A stretch of 64,000 nucleotides of DNA from FACHB-T130 sp042747725 (lineage in GTDB: Bacteria; Cyanobacteriota; Cyanobacteriia; Cyanobacteriales; FACHB-T130): NCBI RefSeq assembly GCF_042747725.1, contig NZ_JBHZGO010000073.1, positions 1 through 64,000 of the forward strand, given 5' to 3'. The position numbers were made by a program, and so were the translations under genes. The notes under the pieces are model-generated. The model saw only the letters and a list, made by a program, of their open reading frames with translations, was not told the DNA's origin and made no database searches. This document shows, piece by piece, positions 41,498 through 52,161 of the stretch (the stretch's first letter is position 1; each line of letters opens with the position of its first letter).

Positions 41498-42925
41498 CTA
41501 AGAACCCTGCTCGATTAATCGTTTAGTCACATACTTTATGACTAGCGATTTTTGAGTAAAATTGGTTGAATTCTTCTTAATCAGCGATCGCTTCAACAGA
41601 GATTCCAGAGTTTCTAGTAACTCCGACTGAGATATGGGAGGCAAATTTCCTCGCCACTCAGTCAGCGAAACCGATCCCTGCTTAATTGCTAGCCAGTACA
41701 TGACTTTCTTTTCTAAGTCTGACAAGCGATTAAACTGCTGGTCTAAAAGAGCGTAAATGTCGCCAAAAACTAGATTACCTTGTTTTAAAAATTGGGAAAC
41801 ATTACCCTGAAACAACACTTGAATCGTCGCTGCGACTATCTTCAATAGCTGGGGATTGCCTGCATAAAACTCAATTAATGCTATCCATTCGTCTTCAGAA
41901 CCAAAGAAGTCTCCTTTTGCCTTGAAGATTTCCCGTCCTTGTTGCGGTTTCAAACCACCCATCTGTAGCGATCGCACGGGTAGCTTATTGCCTTCCAAAG
42001 CTACAATTTCTCTTGGTTTTTCCCGACTTGTCAGTACCAGACAGCTTTGATGCAGTGTTTCTCCCACCCGTCTCAAAAGTTCTCCGTAACCTTCATATCC
42101 TTGGCGGTAGCAACCAGCGCGATCGCCACTTTGCAAAATTGCTTCGGCATTATCTAGAACTATCAGACAGCGAGAGGAGCGTAACCAGTTAATCAACTGC
42201 GATATTCTAGCATTTACGGTGTCTGGTAAATTTGTTTCGGAATCGTCGGATAGGAACTTCAGCAGGGTTGCCAAGATATCTTGGATGGGTGGCGCATGGT
42301 GTAGCGATCGCCAGATTACGTAATCAAATTTATCCTTAATCAATTCTGCACTGCGTATAGATAAAGCCGTTTTACCAATTCCTCCCATGCCTAATATTGC
42401 CACAATGCGACAGTGGTCTTTCACAATCCATTGCTTGAGTGTAGCTAGTTCTTCCTCTCCTCCGTAGAAAACGGAAGTATCAATTGCCTCTCCCCAATCT
42501 TGATATTTATCGTTTGATAACACTAAATTAGTCACCTTTTTATCGGGTTGTGCTAGACAATTCTTTGGTTTAAGTTCCTCAAGTATACCTGTTTTATATC
42601 CGGATTTTTCCAGTAAGTAAATCACCCGATTCCAGCTTTTGACTTTTATCAATCCTCCTGTTTTATCGCCTAGCATTTTTTCTATATATTTATAAATTCC
42701 ATTAGATAAGTAAACTCTAACTGCACTGCTGCTCCGACTTTGATAGACTTGAACGGCAATTTCTGCTGGACTATAACCGCAGAGTAATCCTCGCAAAAAC
42801 TTCTTTTCCACTTGGGTGAGGCTTTTGCCTTTTGCCTCTGCCAAATCTACGTATAACTTTTCCAGGTTCCAGTTATTTGCCGCTTCTGTAAATTCTACTT
42901 CTAACTTACTTAATGTAGATGCCAT
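41498..42925 (-). CDS. STAND/NB-ARC ATPase without a C-terminal sensor
   Basis: 475 aa. N-terminal helical domain (1-120, a DNA-binding or vMAP-like region typical of cyanobacterial NB-ARC proteins); NB-ARC from about 150, P-loop GMGGIGKT (179-186, Lys185), CLIVLDNAE (Walker B), LVLTSREK (sensor), then GNPQLLKIVA (GxP), winged helix to 475. STAND proteins act as ligand-triggered switches in defence or signalling. Most have a WD40, TPR or LRR tail; here the sequence stops after the winged helix. A separate WD40 gene lies just beyond, in the opposite orientation. Perhaps it was cut or works with a separate sensor. Confidence 0.85.
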   Translation of the reverse strand: MASTLSKLEVEFTEAANNWNLEKLYVDLAEAKGKSLTQVEKKFLRGLLCGYSPAEIAVQVYQSRSSSAVRVYLSNGIYKYIEKMLGDKTGGLIKVKSWNRVIYLLEKSGYKTGILEELKPKNCLAQPDKKVTNLVLSNDKYQDWGEAIDTSVFYGGEEELATLKQWIVKDHCRIVAILGMGGIGKTALSIRSAELIKDKFDYVIWRSLHHAPPIQDILATLLKFLSDDSETNLPDTVNARISQLINWLRSSRCLIVLDNAEAILQSGDRAGCYRQGYEGYGELLRRVGETLHQSCLVLTSREKPREIVALEGNKLPVRSLQMGGLKPQQGREIFKAKGDFFGSEDEWIALIEFYAGNPQLLKIVAATIQVLFQGNVSQFLKQGNLVFGDIYALLDQQFNRLSDLEKKVMYWLAIKQGSVSLTEWRGNLPPISQSELLETLESLLKRSLIKKNSTNFTQKSLVIKYVTKRLIEQGS

Positions 42926-43499
42926 TTTGTTTAATTACTATAACTACCCCTAGCCAAAATTTTAGCGAATTAATGATTAAGCGTTAATAAAGTATGTATA
43001 TTTTTTTAGCGAATTTACTAACGTGCGTTAAGAGACGAATAGCGGTCACTTCTGCTATTCTGAGGTTCAGTAATTTCATCTAGGAAATTTCCTCTAGACT
43101 TCATCTCAATTTCATAAATCTCGTTTGCTGAAGACAAAATTTAAACTCGCTCGTCAGGGTAATCTAGGAAATTCTTACAGTTATTTAGGCTGTTTTTCCA
43201 AACCGGATCGGCAATTCTACTGAAGTGCGATCGCGCTTTAGTTGCTTTTGCCTAACACAAGTGCGATCGCGCTTTAGTTGCTTTTAGCTTATTTGTAAAG
43301 CTTTGTAACAAAAATGGCGTTTTGCACAAAACTCGCGGCTTGAGGCTGAGAGAGAAGTGAAAGCGATCGCGCTTGAGGATGGAAGGAAGGGAGGATGCGA
43401 TCGCGCTTCACTTGCCTTCCACTGAGCCGTGCATCTCTAAGTTCACTTTGTTAAGAATATTCACCAAATCTTTTATCTACAACAAGAGGACAAAGAATC
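42926..43499. other. 574-base HIP1-rich spacer before the RTX gene
   Basis: No gene is seen. It is A/T-rich in the left half; the right half has at least four HIP1 octamers within about 170 bases (43229, 43264, 43364, 43398), and the pair at 43224 and 43260 is part of an exact 26-bp direct repeat. It must hold the promoter of the RTX gene; AAGAGGA at about 43485 is its ribosome-binding site. Confidence 0.6.
43224..43285. repeat. Two direct 26-bp HIP1 repeats
   Basis: 43224-43249 and 43260-43285 are the same 26 bases (starting AGTGCGATCGCG), 36 bases apart. Only two copies, so not a CRISPR array. Confidence 0.9.
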
Positions 43500-46400
43500 A
43501 TGACTACCCTTAACTTCGATGGATATAAGGTTCTCGATCAAATTATTAAAGATAGAGGACAGACTCACGTATTCTTTATTAACGGAGTTTTGGTTCCAGA
43601 TTTTATATCGCAAAAAAATGCTGTTGGTGATGCTCTCAATATCAATAATTTACCAAGCTCAATGAAGCTTGACGGAGCGCAAAATCCATCTGCACTTCCG
43701 AGTATGACAGAAGTTTTAACCATTTTCGCTTCTCATATCGCCGCTGGTCTGATTGCTGGAGGAATAGGGGTAGTACCGCTAACCCTACAAGCGGTAGGTA
43801 GCGTAATAAAAAAAGCTGTTATTGGAGTTGCTATTGATACAGGTGAGGCTCTTTGGCAAATCTATACTGATGATCTTACTGTTAGTAATTGGGTAAATCA
43901 GAGTTGGACAGGCGCAGACAAAGTAGGAGATTGGCTTTCGCCGACGTCTAATGATTCTGTAATTTTTATCCCGCACTCTCAAGGAAACCTGTTTGTTGAA
44001 GATGGTTTGAGAGTTATAAATCCTGATACTAGCCGCGTTAGGATTATAAGTCTTGGCTCACCAACAGATTATTCTTCATCTGGAGGAATGGCTGATATTA
44101 TACAAGGTCATATAGGTTCAGGAGCGGGGTGGTATCAGGGAGCAAATATTAAAAACATTGACGATCCAATCACTTATTTTCAAGGTCATTCAGATGGAAT
44201 AGAAGCTCAAATAAAAGACAATTCTGTCACAGATATTTTGTCTGATATATTATCGTTAGCTCTTGGAGGACTTACAGGAGTTACTTTAGAAAAACTGTTT
44301 GATTTTTTACTAGAAGAGAGTTTATTAGAGGATTTGGTCAGTCCTCTTGTTCCCTACATCAAAAGTAATTTCCCAAGAGAGTATCAGCTTTTAGCTGGAA
44401 TAGGAGGGACTTTAAATCAACCTTTGGAACTAGTTGATGGTCACAATCTTGAAACTCGCTACTTAAAAGACGATAACGGTTTTAAGAGTAGTTTCAAGAC
44501 TTTTGCCTATCAATTACAACCCCAAGGGTACTATTTTCCCAACCCTAAGATTCAGGGTATAGGAAATATATCTGGAACAGAAGATGATGATTGGATAGAA
44601 GGTACTTCTGGCAACGACTTAATCTCTGGAAGAGGCAGAAATGATTTCTTGCGAGGTGAGCAGGGAAATGACTATTTAAGCGGGGGATCTGGCTATGATC
44701 TTCTGGATGGCGGAGATGGCAATGAGGATACCGCTGATTACTATAGTAGTCCTGGCAGGATCAAGGTTGATGCAGTCAACTATGCAGGGTTTGATGTTTA
44801 CAAGATTGAGGACGGATTTGGCACTGTAGATACTGTTGGCAACGTCGAAATCATAATCGCCACCATTCATGATGACATCATGAATGGTGGCGATTATGGA
44901 GACATTTTCATAGGTGAAGGTGGTAGTGACATCCTGCACGGCAATGGTGGAAATGATCGGCTAGAAGGCGGCGATGGTGTTGACTTCCTGTACGGCGGGG
45001 CGGATACCGACGTCCTACGTGGTGATGCTGATAATGATTTCCTATTTGGCGGCGATGGCATTGACTTCTTAAACGGTGGAACTGGTGATGATTACCTTGA
45101 CGGCGGCTCAGAAGGTGATTTCTTAGAGGGTGATGAAGACAATGACATCCTACATGGTAGGACGGGTGACGATACTTTAGAGGGCGGCTCGGGTAACGAT
45201 CAACTATATGCTGAGGAAGACAATGATTTCCTATTTGGTGGAACAGGTGATGATTACCTTGATGGCGGTTCTGGCAATGACCATCTGTACGGTGAAGCTG
45301 ATAGTGACACCCTCAAGGGTGGCACAGGCAATGACCTGTTAGATGGCGGTTCGGAAAATGACCATCTGTACGGTGAAGCTGATAGTGACACCCTCAAGGG
45401 TGGCACAGGCAATGACCTGTTAGATGGCGGTTCGGAAAATGACCATCTGTACGGTGAAGCTGATAGTGACACCCTCAAGGGTGNNNNNNNNNNNNNNNNN
45501 NNNNNNNNNNNNNNNNNNNNNNNNNNNNNNNNNNNNNNNNNNNNNNNNNNNNNNNNNNNNNNNNNNNNNNNNNNNNNNNNNNGGCACAGGCAATGACCTA
45601 TTAGATGGCGGTTCGGAAAATGACTTCCTGTACGGGGAAGCTGATAGCGACACCCTCAAGGGTGGCACAGGCAATGACCTGTTAAATGGCGGTTCGGAAA
45701 ATGACTTCCTGTACGGTGAAGCTGATAGCGACACCCTCAAGGGTGGCACAGGCAATGACCTGTTAGATGGCGGTTCTGGCAATGACCATCTGTACGGTGA
45801 AGCTGATAGTGACACCCTCAAGGGTGGCACAGGCAATGACCTGTTAGATGGCGGTTCGGAAAATGACTTCCTGTACGGTGAAGCTGATAGCGACACCCTC
45901 AAGGGTGGCACAGGCAATGACCTGTTAGATGGCGGTTCTGGCAATGACTTCCTGTACGGTGAGGCTGGCAATGATTCCCTGTATGGTGGCACTGGTGCAG
46001 ATGAACTCTACGGCGGCACTGGTGCAGATGAACTTTACGGTCAAGCTGGTAATGATTACCTGGAAGGAAATTCCGGCAACGACTTCATAGATGGTGGCTC
46101 AGGAGTAGACCGACTTTACGGCGGTACAGGTGACGACAAACTCTATGGTCAAGCGGGTAATGACTTCCTGTATGGTCAAGCTGCCGACGATTTGCTGGAT
46201 GGTGGCACAGGCAACGACTATCTAGAAGGCAATGATGGTGATGACACCGTTTATGGCGGTGCTAACAACGACACCCTATATGGTCAAGCGGATAACGACT
46301 TCCTAGATGGTGGCACAGGTGAAGACTATCTGGAGGGCAATGACGGCAACGATAAGCTGTACGGTGGTGCTGACAATGATGCTCTGTATGGCAACGCTGG

Positions 46401-49400
46401 CGACGACATGATGTATGGGGAGTCTGGCGACGACTTCTTGATGGGAGAAGCAGGCGACGACTACATTGATGGTGGCAGTGAAGTTGATACCGTCAGTTAC
46501 TCTAATTCACCCAGTGGCGTAACTGTCAATATTGATGAAGGTCAAGGTTACGGAAATGATGTCAACGCCAGAGCTGCTGCTGCAATCAGTGATGCCAACC
46601 CTAGCACATATTACACCGACCTGGAAGCGAACTTTGCCATCAACTCAGGCACAGCCTACGACGGATTTGGTACAGAGGACACCCTCCGAAATCTGGAAAA
46701 CATCATTGGATCTGAGTATGACGACATTCTAATTGGCAACAGCAGCAATAATCGCATTGAGGCTCTAGCTGGAGATGACTTGCTGATTGGTAATGGCGGG
46801 AATGACACTTTTTATGGTGGCGATGGCATTGATACTGTCAGCTACCGCCGCGACGCTGGCAGTGTCTACGTCAACTTAGAGAAGAACGAAGCCAGCGACG
46901 GCTTTGGCGGCTATGACCAAGTTTACGACGTTGAGAACGTAGTCGGATCTAACTACAGTGATTCGATCTTCGGTGACGCCATAGCCAACATCATCACAGC
47001 CGGGGATGGCAATGACTATGTTGAGGCTGGAGACGGTGACGACAGAGTTTACGGCGAACGAGGCGATGATGTCGTCTATGCTGGCAGCGGTAACGATACG
47101 GTCTTCGGCAACGAAGGGCGAGATAATCTGTTTGGCGAAGCTGGGGACGACATCATCTATGGCGGTGATGGCGATGACTATATGAGTGGCGGTACAGGTA
47201 ACGACAAGCTTTACGGCGATAGTGGCTTCGGCAATGACACTATCTATGGCGATGAAGGCGACGATGAACTGTACGGTCGCTTAGGCAATGATAGTCTCTA
47301 TGGTGGTGACGGAAGCGATCTGCTGCTGGGTGAAGAAGGAGATGATAGCCTCGATGGTGGTTCTGGCAATGACAATTTAGATGCAGGAGACGGCAACGAC
47401 CAACTCTACGGTCAAGCAGGCAACGACTACCTTAATGCTGGCGACGGTAACGACTTGCTGATGGGTGGAGATGATGAGGACACCCTCTTAGGCGGATCGG
47501 GAGACGATCAAATTGATGGCGGTACAGGTGACGACTACCTGGAAGGGAACGACGGCAATGACTTCCTCTTGGGGCAAGATGGGAACGATACCCTAATCGC
47601 TGGCACTGGCGACGATCGCCTGCAAGGTGGTGACGGTAATGACACCCTGGACGCAGACGCTGGCAACGACTTATTGCTTGGTGGTGCTGGGGATGATTCT
47701 CTCACAGGTGGCGACGGCGAAGATCGGCTTTTTGGCGAAGATGGAAGCGATCGCCTAGATGGTGGTGCTGGCGACGATATCCTCGACGGCGGACAAGGAA
47801 ATAATCTCCTCGACGGCAGGACTGGTAACGACATCCTCTCGGCTGGTGATGGGGACGACTGGATGGATGGCGGCGACGGCGACGATAAACTCTATGCAAA
47901 CAATGGCAATAACATTCTGTATGGTGGCTCTGGCGACGATGAAGTGTACGCTGGCTCTGGTGATGACAGAATTGAAGGTGGCGACGGCAACGACATCCTA
48001 GCGGCAGGAGAAGGCAACAACGCCTTGTATGGTGGTGACGGTGATGACGAACTCTACGCGGGTTCTGGCGACGACATCTTAGACGGCGGTGAAGGCAATA
48101 ACAAAATGTACGCCGGGGATGGCAACAACACCATCTATGGTAACTCTGGCGATGACATTTTTTATGGTGGTTCTGGCAATGATAGCTTTTATGGTCGCGG
48201 CGGTAACGACCAGCTTTACGCAGGTGAGGGCAACAACAAGGTTTACGGCGATGACGGCGACGACATCCTCGCAGGCGGTGCTGGCGACGACATTTTAGAC
48301 GGTGGTGAAGGTAACAACATCCTCTACGCCGGGGAAGGCAACAACGAATTATCTGCCCTTTCCGGCAACGACAAGATGTATGCCGGTGCTGGTAATGACA
48401 TCATTCTTGCAGGCGATGGCGATAACAGCGTCTTTGCCGGAAACGGAAACAACCGAATCGAAAGCGGTTCTGGTAAAGATTTTCTGAATTCTGGCTCTGG
48501 CGACGATGTAATTAACGCTGGGGCTGGCGATGATATTATCTACGCTGGCGTTGGCTCTAACAATATTGATGCAGGTGCTGGTAATAATACCGTCTACACT
48601 GGCGGTGGTGGCAAAGACATCATCGATGCCGAAGCTGGCAATGACATCATCGGTACTGGCGGCGGTGATGACATCATTCGTGCAGGCGATGGCAATAACA
48701 CGCTCTATGCCGGAGAAGGTAACAATCAACTTTACACCGGATCTGGTAGCGATCGCATCTCTGCTGGTTCCGGCAACGATCTAATTGAGGCTGGTGCTGG
48801 CGATGATACTGTCTACGCTGGCGAAGGCTCCAATAATATTGATGCTGGTGCCGGGAACAACACCGTCTACACTGGTACAGGCAACGATGTCATCATTGCA
48901 GAAGCTGGCGATGACTTGCTCTCCTCTGGTGGTGGTGATGACATCATCCGTGCAGGCGATGGCAATAACACTGTTTGGGCTGGAGAAGGCGATAATCAGC
49001 TTTATAGTGGCTTTGGTAACGATACCATTTCAGCCGGATCTGGCAACGATTTAATTACGGCTGGTGCAGGCGACGACCTAATTTACGCAGGCGAGGGCAA
49101 TAACACTATCTATGCTGGTGCTGGTAGCGATACTATCTACACTGGCACTGGCAACGATACGATCCTCGCTGGTGCTGGCAACGATCTGCTGTATGCGGGT
49201 GAAGGTAACAATACCATTTACGGCGGTGCTGGTAACGATACGCTATTTAGCGGCAACGGTAATGACTTGTTCGTGCTGGCACTTGGCGCGGGAACTGACA
49301 CCATTGTAAACTTCAATGTCGGTCAAGATTTAATCGGCTTATCCAGCGGTCTGACATTTGACCAACTGGCAATTGTCCAAGGCACTGGCACCAACAACGA

Positions 49401-49503
49401 TTTCTTTACCCTAATCAGCGATCGCAACAGTGGTGAACTCTTAGCATCCCTCAGCTGGGCGCAAGCAAACACTATCACCAGTTCTTCCTTCACGATCGTC
49501 TAG
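43500..49503 (+). CDS. Giant RTX (calcium-binding nonapeptide) protein with hydrolase-like N-terminus
   Basis: About 1,967 aa plus the unknown gap. The reading is open from ATG 43500 to the N stretch (45484-45582) and from it to 49503; the two sides are in different frames only because the N count is arbitrary. Residues 1-360 are not repeats: Ser160 in PHSQG, after a run of hydrophobic residues, looks like an alpha/beta-hydrolase nucleophile, so a lipase-like activity is possible. From about 365 to the end come GGxGxDxUx nonapeptides, which bind calcium after secretion. The C-terminus (LSSGLTFDQLAIVQ onward) is the usual RTX end used by type I secretion. No T1SS genes are nearby. A strong AAGAGGA ribosome-binding site precedes the start. 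Confidence 0.9.
44852..44898. repeat. Perfect palindrome in the RTX coding sequence
   Basis: Arms 44852-44874 and 44876-44898 are exact complements over 23 bases with a single A between. The plus-strand reading gives IIATIHDDIMNGGDYG, and the minus strand gives nearly the same peptide. No other RTX unit in the gene has this symmetry. Confidence 0.95.
45237..45984. repeat. 81-bp tandem repeats (27 aa = three RTX nonapeptides)
   Basis: Units begin at 45237, 45318, 45399 and, after the gap, about 45580, 45661, 45742, 45823 and 45904. They are near-identical, differing mainly by TTC/CAT (Phe/His) and AGT/AGC changes. The assembly broke inside this array. Confidence 0.92.
45484..45582. other. Assembly gap (99 N)
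   Basis: Placed inside the 81-bp array; flanks are ...AAGGGTG and GGCACAGGC..., which overlap in the repeat unit. The true copy number is unknown. In-frame continuity needs a length different from 99 by 1 or 2 modulo 3. Confidence 0.97.
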
Positions 49504-49586
49504 GAATTAAAAAACGCGATCGCTCTAGTTCACCATTTGAATAATTTACTACTCTCACCGCCAGCAACTACACTGAAATTTTGAGG

Positions 49587-49723
49587 CAATACGGTTCACT
49601 ACCGAATAGTTGTAGGTTGGGTTGAGGAACGAAACCCAACACGCATAAGCATTTTTTGGGTAACGTTGCCTCAACAATTCCCGACGCAGATTTGGGATTT
49701 TTAGCTCTAAATGAACCGGATTG
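49587..49723. repeat. GTAGGTTGGGTT repeat family, copy B, with inverted ends
   Basis: 49608-49723 matches 53123-53236 closely, including GCAGATTTGGGATTTTTAGC. Its outer ends CAATACGGTTCA (49587-49598) and TGAACCGGATTG (49712-49723) are inverted repeats with one mismatch. A MITE-like unit upstream of the TrkA-like gene. Confidence 0.8.
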
Positions 49724-49765
49724 GATTTTGAGGTTACATCTAAATACCTGCAACAGAGGTTAGCC

Positions 49766-50473
49766 ATGTACGTATTGATTGGTGGAGCTGGACTGGTCGG
49801 GCTGGACTTAGCCCAACAATTGGTAGAATTGGGACACACGATTGCCATCATCGATACCGATCCCACCGCCTGCCGGTATGCACGCGAACAAGTAGGCGCG
49901 ATGGCTTTTGAAGGCAGTGCTGTCAGTACGCAAGTGCTGATGGAAGCAGGAATTCGCAAGGCAGATGCGGTTGTTGCCGCCCTCCGCGATGATGCTTTAA
50001 ATCTGGCAATGGTGACACTTGCCAAACACTATGGCGTCTCCCATATCGTGACTCGGATGCGCCAAGGTGATTTTGCCGAACCTTATCGGATTGCCGGAGC
50101 GCACCATGTAATTAGTACGATTGAGTTAGCCGTGACCACAATGGTGAACGCTATCGAATATCCCCAAGTAGAATCGATGATGCACTTCGAGCAGGGTCAG
50201 GTAGAAGTCTTCAAACTCAAAGTGCCACCGGAGTCTGACATTGCGGGTCATACCGTGGCACAAGTCGCTCAGGATGACCGTTTTCCTAGTGGTTCTTTGA
50301 TCATTGGCTATCAATCCCATCCCCAAACCGATCTAATTATTCCTAATGGAAAGACAGTGCTGGAGGCGGGATCGACCGTGCTAGTAGTCACCAAATCGGA
50401 AAAGTTACATCAGGTGATTGATTTCTTAGGGTTGTGTTCTAGTCATCTTCCAAACTTAGAAGTTGCTCGTTAA
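49766..50473 (+). CDS. TrkA-N/TrkA-C regulatory protein of potassium transport
   Basis: 235 aa from ATG 49766 (AGAGGT ribosome-binding site 10 bases before); an upstream in-frame start at 49721 falls inside the repeat. RCK N domain: VLIGGAGLVGLDLAQQL (Rossmann GxGxxG), IIDTDPTAC (acidic NAD-binding end), ATxLRDDALN and ...IVTRMRQ. RCK C domain from about 150 (VFKLKVPPESDIAGHTV). Such proteins gate K+ channels or transporters. Its end overlaps the end of the antiporter gene by 35 bases; the two are on opposite strands, and both deal with K+/H+ or Na+/H+ movement. Confidence 0.9.
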   Translation: MYVLIGGAGLVGLDLAQQLVELGHTIAIIDTDPTACRYAREQVGAMAFEGSAVSTQVLMEAGIRKADAVVAALRDDALNLAMVTLAKHYGVSHIVTRMRQGDFAEPYRIAGAHHVISTIELAVTTMVNAIEYPQVESMMHFEQGQVEVFKLKVPPESDIAGHTVAQVAQDDRFPSGSLIIGYQSHPQTDLIIPNGKTVLEAGSTVLVVTKSEKLHQVIDFLGLCSSHLPNLEVAR

Positions 50474-52055
50474 TAGTTTTGATGCGCTCTTGCACTACTT
50501 CTTCTGAGAGAATTCGCCTGCGGAGAGCGTCATTGAGTACCTGCTTTTCTGCCAACAGTAATTGCCGACGAATCGGGTCTAATTTTAGGCGATCGCTACT
50601 CTCATCAGCAGCATCTTCTGGACGCTGATTATATATCTCCCGCAAAGTCCTTTCAGAAGCTGCCACCCGCACCTGATAAGCTGCTCGCATCTCTTCGTAG
50701 ATGGATTTTGGTAAAACTCCCGATTTCAGGAGACTCTCTAATTCATCCTGTGCTGCTTTGGAAGTCATCAATTGAGCTTGCAATTGTTCGATCTGCTGCC
50801 GTGAATCTGAATGGCGGTCGAGCTTTAAACGTCGTACAAACCCAGGTAAACTTACTCCCTGTCCCACCAACGACAGCAGCACAATCCCTAAGACAATCAC
50901 AACCAGCGTATCTCGCCCTGGCAAATTAGTCGGTAAGCTTAAAGCCAAGGCTGTGGAAAGCGAACCTTTAATATTGCCCAAAAAGAGAACGTGTCGCCAT
51001 TTCACAGGAATAGGTTTGTCAAAAAAACGCACCAAGTCCAAGAGTGGATAAACGGTGAGTGCCCTCCCAACTTGGTAGGCAATCAGTGCTAAAAGAACAG
51101 CTGGTAGCGTCTGCCAAAGGGTGACGAGATTAATCTCTAAGCCGATGAGTAAGAAAATAAAGGTATTGACTCCAAACCCGGCAAATTCCCAGAAACTGAA
51201 CAAGGTGACTTGAGTGGAAGCAGAGGTACTGCGAGAAACCCCCAGGTTGCCCACAATCAGTCCTGCCACCACAACGGCAACCACACCGGATACGTGAAAA
51301 AATTCGCCTACTTGGAAGGCTCCCAGGGCTACGGCAACCGTGAGTAAAATCACGCTGAGAGGATCGTCTGCTTGGCTAAATAAACCAATACTAAGGTAGC
51401 CCAAGGCTAAGCCAACTAAGATTCCGCCGACAATCACGAACAAAAATGCCTGTACGACATCAAGGGGCGTTAATGACCCGGTTGAATTTGCAGTCAAGAT
51501 CAGGCTAAATAAAACTAGCGCCACATCATCGTTGACCAAGCTTTCACCCTCTACTAGAGTGACCAGTCGGTGGGGAACAGACACTTCCTTGAAAACCGCA
51601 ATGACCAAGGCGGTATCGGTGATTGACAAAATGACCCCAACCAGCAAGGCGGGTACCCAATCTAAGCCTAGTTCTAGTTTCAGCAAGACTGAGGTGATGC
51701 CAGCGCAGAGGGGAAATCCCACGCCTGCTAGCAAGGCAATGGGTTTAAACGTGCTGCGTAGGCGACTGATGTCGGTATTAATTGCCGATTCAAAGAGCAG
51801 AATCGGCAAAAAAAGATTAAAAATTAGGGAGGAATCCAGACGGATGCGACCTGGCAAAAGCTCTGTAATCGCCAACCCTGCCAACACTAACCCTGTAATG
51901 TAAGGAATCCGAAATCGTCGAGATAGTAGGGCAACCCCGGTGGCGACCAACAACAAGACGATCAGAAAAATTACTAATTCAGCAACATTTCCCTGATTCT
52001 CGCTGCCTGTGACCGTAGGGACTGCCAAGAGCGATCGCTCGTCTAGCCACTGCAT
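50439..52055 (-). CDS. CPA1-type cation/proton antiporter
   Basis: 538 aa, about 12 hydrophobic segments, then a soluble helical C-terminal tail (about 410-538). The CPA1 motifs SITDTALVIAVF and EGESLVNDDVALVLF contain the ion-binding Asp residues. It exchanges Na+ or K+ for H+. Ion specificity is not evident from sequence. Convergent and overlapping by 35 bases with the TrkA-like gene. The reverse neighbour is the RmlD-like reductase. Confidence 0.94.
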   Translation of the reverse strand: MQWLDERSLLAVPTVTGSENQGNVAELVIFLIVLLLVATGVALLSRRFRIPYITGLVLAGLAITELLPGRIRLDSSLIFNLFLPILLFESAINTDISRLRSTFKPIALLAGVGFPLCAGITSVLLKLELGLDWVPALLVGVILSITDTALVIAVFKEVSVPHRLVTLVEGESLVNDDVALVLFSLILTANSTGSLTPLDVVQAFLFVIVGGILVGLALGYLSIGLFSQADDPLSVILLTVAVALGAFQVGEFFHVSGVVAVVVAGLIVGNLGVSRSTSASTQVTLFSFWEFAGFGVNTFIFLLIGLEINLVTLWQTLPAVLLALIAYQVGRALTVYPLLDLVRFFDKPIPVKWRHVLFLGNIKGSLSTALALSLPTNLPGRDTLVVIVLGIVLLSLVGQGVSLPGFVRRLKLDRHSDSRQQIEQLQAQLMTSKAAQDELESLLKSGVLPKSIYEEMRAAYQVRVAASERTLREIYNQRPEDAADESSDRLKLDPIRRQLLLAEKQVLNDALRRRILSEEVVQERIKTINEQLLSLEDD

Positions 52056-52161
52056 AGCGCGTACTCACAAGTGATGAACGATACACCTAGGGTCAGTTTC
52101 TACAGAACTGCCCTTAGTATCTTAAAGGATGAATTACGATGCTTTTGTTCTGAGTTTACAA

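Noticed and set aside
43224..43285. Possible CRISPR-like repeats
   Set aside because: Only two copies of a 26-bp unit, spacer of 10 bases, and no cas genes; these are HIP1-containing duplicates.
45484..45582. A true frameshift in the RTX gene
   Set aside because: The frame differs across the N run only because the number of N is arbitrary; the flanking repeats are in one phase relative to the unit.
45237..45984. Tandem repeats as a CRISPR or satellite array
   Set aside because: The 81-bp units are in-frame coding sequence for RTX nonapeptides with no unique spacers.
45420..45992. Long minus-strand open reading rich in Ser/Pro opposite the RTX gene
   Set aside because: It mirrors the repeat composition and crosses the N gap; similar antisense openings occur all along the RTX gene.
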